A stretch of DNA of 8,016 nt from Sedimenticola sp. GTDB lineage: Bacteria; Pseudomonadota; Gammaproteobacteria; Chromatiales; Chromatiaceae. Numbering within the stretch: the stretch's first letter is position 1; every line of letters begins with the position of its first letter. This document shows positions 1-6,045 of this stretch, in pieces. The DNA is taken from contig JAUXBK010000121.1 of the NCBI GenBank assembly GCA_030619405.1, forward strand, positions 1 to 8,016. The letters are read 5' to 3'. The translations under genes were made by a program, and so were the position numbers. A model generated the notes under the pieces. That model saw only the letters and a program-made list of their open reading frames with translations, was not told the origin of the DNA and did not search any database.

Positions 1-22
1 CTATCTAAATCAATAGAAGTTT

Positions 23-108
23 CGTAGGGTGCGGTGAGCTTGCGAACCGCACCGGGGGAGGCTGCCCACCCTGAGGTTGGTGCGGTTCGTTCCTCACCAC
101 ACCCTACG
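23..108. repeat. Imperfect palindromic repeat (REP/MITE-like)
   Basis: The left arm (23–53, beginning CGTAGGGTGCGGTGAG) is the imperfect reverse complement of the right arm (79–108, ending CTCACCACACCCTACG). Only a few mismatches and one length difference separate them, and a loop of about 25 nt lies between. The outer GTAGGGTGCG/CACCCTAC ends resemble a type of intergenic palindrome scattered through many gammaproteobacterial genomes; that assignment is from memory and not checked. It sits directly before the pcm-like gene. It could fold in RNA and act as a terminator for something upstream or affect the pcm leader, but no U-tract follows it. Confidence 0.8.
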
Positions 109-130
109 TATCAAGCGCTCGGTTTTGTCC

Positions 131-139
131 GGGGGAGGG
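131..139 (+). promoter_or_regulatory. Ribosome binding site deciding the pcm start
   Basis: GGGGGAGGG lies six bases before the ATG at 146 and is strongly complementary to the 16S rRNA 3' end. It favours the 146 start over the in-frame ATG at 77, and so gives an N-terminus that begins with a signal-peptide-like segment. Confidence 0.7.
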
Positions 140-145
140 CGAACG

Positions 146-907
146 ATGACTGGAACAGGGCAGGTAAAGAGATATGTCGAAAAAGGAACCATTTTTGTTT
201 TTTCGTTGCTGATCTGTGTTTACGGCTACGCAGATACAACAGCCGATGGTTACCACCGTCTCCGTCAGGGGATGATCGAAGAGATCGAAGCGGATGTACG
301 CGCCACCTCTCTCTATATCGACAAGGAGGCATTGGACGATCGGGTAATGCGAATCATGGGGGAGGTCCCGCGGCATGAATTTGTACCTGATAATGCCAAA
401 CCCCATGCCTATGAGAACCGCCCTCTGGCCATCGGCCACGGTCAGACTATCTCCCAGCCCTATATCGTCGCACTGATGACCGACCTGCTGCATCCCAAAC
501 CCGATCACCGGGTGCTCGAGGTGGGAACCGGATCCGGATATCAGGCAGCGGTGCTCGCCGGCCTGACAGAGCATGTCTATACCATGGAGATCATAGAGGA
601 ACTGGCTGCAGAGGCCGCCGCGCGGATCAAGCGACTGGGCTATGACAACATCGACTCCCGGATGGCGGATGGGTATTATGGCTGGGAATCCGCGGCGCCC
701 TTCGATTCGATTATCGTGACCGCCGCATCCGATCATGTTCCGCCACCGCTGGTCAAGCAGCTGAAACCGGGCGGCCGCATGGTAATGCCGGTCGGCGGTC
801 GGTTTCAGGTTCAGCAGCTGATGCTGATCGAGAAAGACCAGGAAGGCGGGATCAAGACCCGCCAGATCCTGCCGGTACGATTTGTACCGTTGACAGGCGG
901 TCACTGA
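146..907 (+). CDS. pcm: Protein-L-isoaspartate O-methyltransferase, apparently exported
   Basis: This enzyme uses S-adenosylmethionine (SAM) to methylate isoaspartyl residues in damaged proteins so that they can revert to aspartate. The 253-residue product has the family hallmarks: HGQTISQP at 98–105, the SAM-binding glycine loop VLEVGTGSGYQ at 123–133, and the signature DGYYGWESAAPFD at 175–187. The ATG at 146 is preferred because a purine-rich ribosome site (GGGGGAGGG, 131–139) precedes it; an in-frame ATG at 77 lies at the edge of the palindrome's right arm and is less likely. Residues 1–29 look like a Sec signal peptide: basic KRYVEK, a hydrophobic core from about 14 to 28, and a possible cleavage after GYA, before D30. 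The normal cytoplasmic enzyme lacks this. The ending LLIC is a poor lipobox, so a lipoprotein is unlikely. The next gene starts 39 nt downstream. The family call is firm; export is inferred. Confidence 0.92.
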   Translation: MTGTGQVKRYVEKGTIFVFSLLICVYGYADTTADGYHRLRQGMIEEIEADVRATSLYIDKEALDDRVMRIMGEVPRHEFVPDNAKPHAYENRPLAIGHGQTISQPYIVALMTDLLHPKPDHRVLEVGTGSGYQAAVLAGLTEHVYTMEIIEELAAEAAARIKRLGYDNIDSRMADGYYGWESAAPFDSIIVTAASDHVPPPLVKQLKPGGRMVMPVGGRFQVQQLMLIEKDQEGGIKTRQILPVRFVPLTGGH

Positions 908-946
908 CGCCCTGCGCTGATAGATTCAACACAGATTCACCGAACT

Positions 947-3367
947 ATGCGCACCAAATCTTCGCCACCGGTCTATTCTGTGCTTCTCGTTTCGGCAGCG
1001 GCACTCGGTTACGAAGTGCTGTTGATGCGGCTCTTCTCCATTATTCAGTGGCACCATTTCGCCTATATGGTGATCAGCCTGGCGCTCTTGGGATATGGCG
1101 CCAGCGGAACCTTTCTGACGCTCATGCGCAATCGGCTGCTGGCCAACTTCACCAGGGCCTTTGCTGTCAATGCCACTCTGTTTGGCATCAGTTCCATAGG
1201 CTGTTTTCTGCTGGCCCAGGAGCTTCCCTTCAACGCCCTGGAGATGTTCTGGTATCCCGGACAGTGGTTACTGCTGCTGTTGAGCTATTTGCTGCTGTTC
1301 ATCCCGTTCTTCTTTGCAGCCAATTGTATCTGTCTCACCTTTGCCCGATTTGGGGATCAGATACCACGTGTTTACGCCTTCGATCTGATCGGAGCGGGCA
1401 TTGGCGCCCTGGGCGTAATCCTTGCTCTCTATCTGCAGTCGCCCCTGGGCGTGCTGCGCACGGTGGCCGGCATCGGAATACTTGCCGCGGCCCTGGTCCT
1501 GATAGAGAACCGTTCGATTCGCCGCTGGAGTGCCACCGTTCCCTACCTCTCTCTGGTCCTGATTATCGCCCTGTTGCCGGATCACTGGATGCAGCTGCAG
1601 CTGTCGGAGTACAAGTCACTCAGCCAAACATTGCGGGTCACCGAAACCCGTGTCATAGACGAACGTTCGAGCCCCCTTGGCCTGGTTACCCTGGTCGAAA
1701 GCCCCAGGATCCCCCTGCGGCTGGCCCCTGGACTCAGCCTGAACAGCAGCAGTGAGCCACCGGAACAAATTGGCATCTTCATCGATGGTGATGCGCCGAG
1801 TGCACTCACCCGATACGATGGGCACCGGGAATCTCTGGCCTACCTGGATTACCAGACCTCGGCCCTGCCATACCATCTGAGCTCCCCGGGTCGAGTCCTG
1901 ATCCTCGGAATGGGAGGCGGCAGCGGTATATTGCAGGCCACTTTTCATGGAACCGACCGAATCGAGGCAGTAGAGATCAATCCCCAGCTGGCGCAGATCT
2001 TTCAGAAGGACTATGCCGCCTATTCAGGATGGCACTGGCTGCAGCAGCATACCCGAATCCATCTGGGGGAGGCGCGCGGATTTATTGCCTCGGGCAATGA
2101 AAGATTTGATCTGATACAGATCTCCCTGCTGGATTCTGCCAACGCCGCCTCCGGCGGTGTCTACGCCCTGAACGAAAGCTATCTGTATACTCGGGAAGCC
2201 ATTGCCGAGTATCTGCAGCATCTGCATCCGGGCGGCCTGCTTTCCATAACCCGTTGGGCCAAACTGCCGCCTAGAGACGGGCTCAAGCTGTTTGCGACCG
2301 TGATCGATGCGCTGCATCGGTCCGGTGTTCAGGATCCCGCCGGTCGAATGCTCATGATCCGCGGCTGGAACACCAGCACGCTGATCGTAAAGAACGGCCA
2401 GATCAGCGATCAGGATATTCAGCAGCTGATCGCATTCTGCAGGGAGCGATCGTTCGATCTGGTCTACTATCCGGGCATCTCCCGGTCGCAGACCAACCGA
2501 TACAACATTCTGGCGGAGCCCTACCTCTATCAGGGCGCGACAGCCTTGCTGAGCGAGGGGCGGCAGGATTATCTCAGCAGGTATAAATTCGACATACGGT
2601 CGACCACGGATGATCGCCCCTATTTCTTCAATTTTTTCAAATGGGAAATACTTCCCGATATCCTCGCCATGTACCGGCAGGGTGGCGTATCACTCCTGGA
2701 ACTGGGCTATCCTATTCTGGTTCTGACCCTGGTTCAGGCACTGCTGGTGAGCGTTGTCCTGATCCTGCTCCCGCTGGGTTTTATCAAGCGGAAGGATGTA
2801 AACAGGAAACCAAAGGTTGTCTGGCGGGTGATGGGCTATTTCCTGGCGATCGGTCTCGCTTTTCTGTTTATCGAAATCGCATTTATCCAGAAATTCATCC
2901 TGTTTCTGGCCCATCCTATCTACGCTGTCGCTGTTGTACTCTGCGGCTTCCTGATCTTTTCAGGCATGGGCAGCCACTATGCCAGCCGACTCGTCGGGAA
3001 GGCTGGCAGCCAGCGGCTCTTCCCCGTCGTTCTGGTCCTGGGTTTGATTGCCTTGAGTTACCTGTGGCTGTTACCCGCTCTGTTTTCCTGGCTCGCAGAT
3101 ATGCCGACCGTGCCCAAAATGGGCATTACACTGCTGCTGATTGCGCCCCTGGCCTTTTGCATGGGGATACCATTTCCGATGGGGTTGACCCAGGTCGCCC
3201 GGCAGATGCCTCAGTTGGTTCCCTGGGCATGGGGTGTCAATGGCTGTGCCTCCCTTATCAGCGCGATACTGGCCACCTTGTTGGCGATCCATTTTGGCTT
3301 CAACTGGGTGGTGCTGATCGCCATAGCGCTCTATCTGGCAGCCTGTCTGGCTTATCCGTTTAAGTAA
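947..3367 (+). CDS. Membrane-embedded spermidine synthase-like protein
   Basis: An 806-residue protein with three parts. Residues about 8–212 form roughly six or seven membrane helices and include the stretch EVLLMRLFSIIQWHHFAYMV, which I associate with bacterial 'spermidine synthase-like' membrane proteins. Residues about 215–575 are a soluble Rossmann domain with GMGGGSG (321–327), the acidic EAVEINP loop (E343) and DLIQISLLDSANAASGG (388–404), ending in TDDRPYFF (554–561). Residues about 588–804 are a second block of about six helices, with the conserved-looking EIAFIQKFILFLAHP. True spermidine synthases have two aspartates in a DSTDP-type loop; here the first is kept (D396) but the second is asparagine (N399) and the proline is gone. 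Polyamine synthesis is therefore doubtful, and substrate and function are unknown. The start follows pcm by 39 nt without a strong ribosome site, but the N-terminus fits the family. Probably an operon with pcm. Confidence 0.85.
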   Translation: MRTKSSPPVYSVLLVSAAALGYEVLLMRLFSIIQWHHFAYMVISLALLGYGASGTFLTLMRNRLLANFTRAFAVNATLFGISSIGCFLLAQELPFNALEMFWYPGQWLLLLLSYLLLFIPFFFAANCICLTFARFGDQIPRVYAFDLIGAGIGALGVILALYLQSPLGVLRTVAGIGILAAALVLIENRSIRRWSATVPYLSLVLIIALLPDHWMQLQLSEYKSLSQTLRVTETRVIDERSSPLGLVTLVESPRIPLRLAPGLSLNSSSEPPEQIGIFIDGDAPSALTRYDGHRESLAYLDYQTSALPYHLSSPGRVLILGMGGGSGILQATFHGTDRIEAVEINPQLAQIFQKDYAAYSGWHWLQQHTRIHLGEARGFIASGNERFDLIQISLLDSANAASGGVYALNESYLYTREAIAEYLQHLHPGGLLSITRWAKLPPRDGLKLFATVIDALHRSGVQDPAGRMLMIRGWNTSTLIVKNGQISDQDIQQLIAFCRERSFDLVYYPGISRSQTNRYNILAEPYLYQGATALLSEGRQDYLSRYKFDIRSTTDDRPYFFNFFKWEILPDILAMYRQGGVSLLELGYPILVLTLVQALLVSVVLILLPLGFIKRKDVNRKPKVVWRVMGYFLAIGLAFLFIEIAFIQKFILFLAHPIYAVAVVLCGFLIFSGMGSHYASRLVGKAGSQRLFPVVLVLGLIALSYLWLLPALFSWLADMPTVPKMGITLLLIAPLAFCMGIPFPMGLTQVARQMPQLVPWAWGVNGCASLISAILATLLAIHFGFNWVVLIAIALYLAACLAYPFK

Positions 3368-3408
3368 AAGAACTAGTACAGCAAATGCTAAGTCTCCACG
3401 AACAGAAT

Positions 3409-3482
3409 GTAGGTTGGATTAGGCGCATCTCACTGATATGTCAGGTTATCATATACTTGTGAGCGCGCCGTAATCCGACACC
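3409..3482. repeat. Palindromic repeat between convergent genes
   Basis: The left arm begins GTAGGTTGGATTAGGCGC (3409–3426). The right arm, GCGCCGTAATCCGACAC (about 3466–3482), is its imperfect reverse complement. An inner CTCAC…GTGAG pair (3429–3433 and 3459–3463) extends the fold. GTAGG-T-GGATTA palindromes of this kind are, from memory, common intergenic repeats in gammaproteobacteria. It fills most of the 125-nt gap between the stop of the plus-strand membrane gene (3367) and the stop of the minus-strand phosphate transporter (3493). It could serve as a transcription end for both, although no clear U-tract is present. Confidence 0.75.
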
Positions 3483-3492
3483 CTGGTACTCA

Positions 3493-4737
3493 CTACGTAG
3501 TTGCAATAAATGTAGAGAGCAACCAGAAGATGAGTGCGGAGAGTATACCAACGACCGGGATGGTAATCAGCCAGGCGATGAAAATTGTGCGGACCATGGG
3601 CCAATGGATTTTCTGATGGGACTCTGCGAGTCCGACTCCAAGTACAGCACCGATCAAGATATGGGTCGTGGATACAGGCAACCCCATGGTGGAGGCGGTC
3701 ACTACAGTCCCTGCCGTCGCGAGAGAGGCACAAAAGGCCCGGCATGGAGAGAGTGATGTAATTCTGGTCCCGACCGTATGCAGGACCTTGTATCCAAACA
3801 GCACCATGCCGAGGACGATTCCAACAGTGCCGATCAGATACATCTGTGTCTGTGTCATTACTTCGGTCAAGCCCTGTTCGGCGGCCCCCAGAACACTCAG
3901 GGCGATCGCCATGGGTCCCACAGCGTTGGCTACATCGTTTGCCCCATGTGCAAAGGCCATAGCGCAGACGGTAAACAGAATCATGGGATAGAAGGCATGC
4001 TCCACCTCGTCCACATCCAGATTCAGGAAAGAAAAAAGCCCCATCACCGATATAGCAGTTCCGACGATCAGAGCTATCACCAGACTCTCTCCCAGGCCCA
4101 TATGTTCGGAAGTGAAGAATGTCATGCCCTTGAACAGGAGTGCCAGTGAGACCGTGAAGCCGGCCAGAATAACGTAGACGGGCCCCCAGCGTTTGGCTGC
4201 TTTAACAGGCGTAGGTGACTGCAATATCAGGACAAGAAGGCTTTTCATCAACAGGTAAGCTGCCGCTCCACCCAGTAAAGGCGAAATAATCCAGCTGGAA
4301 GCAATAGTCGAGATATCACCCCAACGAACGGCATCAAACCCGATCCCTACGATACCGAACCCCACCAGGGCTCCGATGATGGAATGAGTGGTGGACACCG
4401 GCCACCCCTTGGCCGAGGCAATCAACAACCACAGAGCGGCGGCGAGCAGCGCAGTGACCATACCGTAGAAAACAGTGGCCGACTGATCGCCGAGTTGATC
4501 GATATCGATGATGCCGGTGCGGATGGTTTCAGTAACGTTGGCGCTGTGAAACATGGCCCCGAAAAACTCGCATATGGCCGCAATCACCAGGGCGGTTGTC
4601 AGCCCAAGCACCTTCCCGCCGACCGCCGGCCCCATAGAGTTGCTGAAGTCGTTGGCACCGATTCCGAAGGCCATGAGGATCCCCGCACCGATCGCGAGAT
4701 AAATCAGAGTATCGAGATTGGGTGTTATCTCTAACAC
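3493..4737 (-). CDS. Inorganic phosphate transporter, PiT family
   Basis: An inner-membrane, low-affinity phosphate permease; PiT proteins typically carry metal-phosphate complexes driven by the proton or sodium gradient. From the preferred GTG start the product is 414 residues. It has the internal duplication typical of the family: GIGANDFSNSMGPAVGGK near the N-terminus and HGANDVANAVGPMA in the second half. Each is followed by a matching PVSTTH motif (KGWPVSTTHSIIGALVG and MGLPVSTTHILIGAVLG). Hydrophobic helices run throughout. The frame stays open to a TTG at 4794, giving 433 residues, but the extra 19 residues are polar and unlike a family N-terminus. The GTG at 4735–4737 has GGAG nine bases upstream. 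No PhoU-like (DUF47) partner gene, which often accompanies such permeases, is adjacent on either side. The family call is firm; the start is less so. Confidence 0.93.
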   Translation of the reverse strand: MLEITPNLDTLIYLAIGAGILMAFGIGANDFSNSMGPAVGGKVLGLTTALVIAAICEFFGAMFHSANVTETIRTGIIDIDQLGDQSATVFYGMVTALLAAALWLLIASAKGWPVSTTHSIIGALVGFGIVGIGFDAVRWGDISTIASSWIISPLLGGAAAYLLMKSLLVLILQSPTPVKAAKRWGPVYVILAGFTVSLALLFKGMTFFTSEHMGLGESLVIALIVGTAISVMGLFSFLNLDVDEVEHAFYPMILFTVCAMAFAHGANDVANAVGPMAIALSVLGAAEQGLTEVMTQTQMYLIGTVGIVLGMVLFGYKVLHTVGTRITSLSPCRAFCASLATAGTVVTASTMGLPVSTTHILIGAVLGVGLAESHQKIHWPMVRTIFIAWLITIPVVGILSALIFWLLSTFIATT

Positions 4738-4746
4738 AGCCGTGGT

Positions 4747-4750
4747 CTCC
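4747..4750 (-). promoter_or_regulatory. Probable ribosome binding site of the PiT gene
   Basis: On the minus strand GGAG lies nine bases before the GTG at 4737. This supports the GTG over the upstream in-frame TTG at 4794, which has no comparable purine-rich site. Confidence 0.45.
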
Positions 4751-4869
4751 AGTAGTGGAACGAGGTGTTTCTTAGGGACCTCGCAGTAGATCAAGGATAG
4801 TAAACATATTTCTTCATACCATACAACACCCGGTGGATGGTCGACACGGAAGCGTACCGCCGCACCCGC

Positions 4870-5026
4870 TGATGCTCGAACTGATTTGGGAAATCAAGAT
4901 ACAGTCGAAACCACTTCGGACAATCTGTGTGGAATGGGAATACAGGGTTTGAGGTGGTATCTGGTTTCCAGTGGCTGGCGCCGTGTGGAACAACACAACG
5001 GTGACATCCTGATCTATACCGGCTGA
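4870..5026 (+). other. Possible short reading frame or gene remnant
   Basis: One plus-strand frame is free of stops from about 4790 to the TGA at 5024–5026. Its last part reads MGIQGLRWYLVSSGWRRVEQ and then HNGDILIYTG, beginning at an ATG at 4934. The tryptophan-rich text looks more protein-like than random, yet there is no good ribosome site, no usual start before that ATG except a TTG near 4889, and no family I recognise. The overlapping minus strand is also open over 4814–5059, so the openness may be chance. It may be the tail of a decayed gene. Confidence 0.2.
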
Positions 5027-5060
5027 ACAGGCAGCGATATTAAACCGTTCAATCGGCAAA

Positions 5061-5075
5061 CCGCCACCCCGGCGG
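5061..5075 (-). terminator. GC hairpin, possible weak terminator
   Basis: CCGCC and GGCGG pair around a five-base loop. On the minus strand the stem is followed only by TTTG, so a Rho-independent terminator for the pepA–holC cluster is possible but weak. It lies about 120 bases beyond the last stop of that cluster. Confidence 0.25.
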
Positions 5076-5194
5076 CAGGTACCCCGGCTTGTACATCAGA
5101 CGGCTGAATCGCTGAAGCCCTAGGAGCCTGTCCGAGAATAGGATCCGGTCGGCATCTGCTGTGCATGGATGTACCAATGCCGCGAGTGCAGTTT

Positions 5195-5617
5195 TCATTG
5201 TCTGCGGGCCAGTTCTTCATCGAGAACAGTGGTGATCCGCTGCTCAAGCAGTCGCTCCAGCTGCTTCCGAATCTCTTCCTCCAGACCGGCTGTCAGGCAT
5301 CTGACCACCTGTTCCGTCAACTCACCGGAGAGCTGGCCCAGATCCTGGTCGAGCCGGGTCAGCAGTGAAGATTTCAGGTCGGTGATCAGCCGGGTGTAAT
5401 CCGGTTCCGGATCGGGCAGGGGGCTCTCTGCTGGTTCTGCAATGGCATTCGGCTCTGCACCAGCTTCCATCTCCGTTTCCGGGGCTGTGCCCGGTGTCAC
5501 CACTTCATCCAGGATGGGGATACCGCGGGGGTCCACAGGAAACGGGTTCTCCCCATCCGGTTCGCTCGAGGGTGGGCCCGGGTTGAGGCGCCGGATCAGG
5601 TCGTTCTGGTCCTTCAT
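5195..5617 (-). CDS. Uncharacterised acidic helical protein downstream of holC
   Basis: A 140-residue soluble protein with no signal peptide or membrane segment. Residues 1–72 are rich in Pro, Glu and Gly and probably disordered, with a short motif GIPILDEVV at 32–40. Residues 73–139 (DYTRLITDLKSSLLTRLDQD onwards) look like amphipathic helices with regular leucines, suggesting a coiled coil or oligomerisation segment. Its ATG overlaps the holC stop as ATGA, so it is probably translated by coupling to holC. Small proteins with an IPxLxEVV motif and a helical tail occur beside holC in other proteobacteria, to my recollection, and DUF2486 is a similar idea; neither link was checked. The function is unknown. 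The position suggests co-expression with a replication clamp-loader accessory subunit, which does not prove a shared role. Confidence 0.8.
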   Translation of the reverse strand: MKDQNDLIRRLNPGPPSSEPDGENPFPVDPRGIPILDEVVTPGTAPETEMEAGAEPNAIAEPAESPLPDPEPDYTRLITDLKSSLLTRLDQDLGQLSGELTEQVVRCLTAGLEEEIRKQLERLLEQRITTVLDEELARRQ

Positions 5618-6045
5618 CTTTCGATCTCGTGGCTGTTCAGAGGATAACCCCGGTCGCGGTAGAAACGGAACCGCTCCCGGCCGGTCCTGCGTACCTGCTC
5701 GTCCCGGTCGATAGGTTCCACCAGCCGCTCGAAGCGGCTGAAGAAAGGGGGTACTTCGCTGCAGAGATTGATCAATACGCCGTGTTCCTCCTCCGGGTCG
5801 TCTCCTCCGCCGATCAGTATGGGGTTGAGCCCGGGATCACTCTCTCCCGCCAGGCCGTGGGGCAGGAAGCTGCCCTGCCTGAAGGTCCACAGCAGCTTGT
5901 CCAGCCGGCGGGCCTCCTCGTCCGAGCCGGTGTGCAGGTAGACACGATGGCCCCGGTTCCAGGCCTTTTCGGTCAGCCGGCAGGCGAGGACGAAGCGGTC
6001 CCCCCCCGCGCGCTCGCCAAGAACGTAGAAATCTATCCGTGTCAC
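5614..6045 (-). CDS. holC: DNA polymerase III subunit chi
   Basis: Chi is an accessory subunit of the clamp-loader complex. With psi it links the polymerase III holoenzyme to single-stranded DNA-binding protein during replication. The 143-residue product is close in length to E. coli chi (about 147) and starts MTRIDFYVLGE in typical fashion. It keeps the family segments EEARRLDKLLWTFRQGSFLP followed by HGLAGE (43–68), NLCSEVPPFFSRFERLVEPI (93–112), and the C-terminal RERFRFYRDRGYPLNSHE. The start is GTG at 6043–6045, immediately after the TAG stop of pepA with no bases between, so translation is probably coupled. The stop overlaps the start of the following small gene. The order pepA then holC is classic for gammaproteobacteria. 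Confidence 0.95.
   Translation of the reverse strand: MTRIDFYVLGERAGGDRFVLACRLTEKAWNRGHRVYLHTGSDEEARRLDKLLWTFRQGSFLPHGLAGESDPGLNPILIGGGDDPEEEHGVLINLCSEVPPFFSRFERLVEPIDRDEQVRRTGRERFRFYRDRGYPLNSHEIER

Larger units (their letters stand above)
4795..5194. other. Intergenic stretch without a convincing gene
   Basis: About 400 bases between the minus-strand 140-residue protein gene and the PiT gene. No recognisable protein, tRNA or other RNA is seen. It contains a weak plus-strand reading frame (see 4870–5026), a small GC-rich hairpin at 5061–5075, and overlapping very short minus-strand frames just before the PiT gene, for example an 8-codon ATG frame encoding MKKYVYYP. Any PiT promoter should lie here, but no good −35/−10 pair stood out. 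valS, which often follows holC, is not here. Confidence 0.6.

Noticed and set aside
77..145. Upstream in-frame ATG extension of pcm by 23 residues
   Set aside because: The ATG lies at the edge of the palindrome's right arm, and the ATG at 146 has a much stronger ribosome site and directly yields a signal-peptide-like N-terminus.
104..904. Long minus-strand open frame (266 residues) opposite the pcm gene
   Set aside because: It mirrors the coding strand of a clearly recognised methyltransferase and has no family features of its own.
5121..5150. Sequence GAGCCTGTCCGAGAATAGG, which recalled an insertion-sequence end
   Set aside because: No matching inverted copy, target duplication or transposase fragment is present in the window, so the resemblance cannot be supported.
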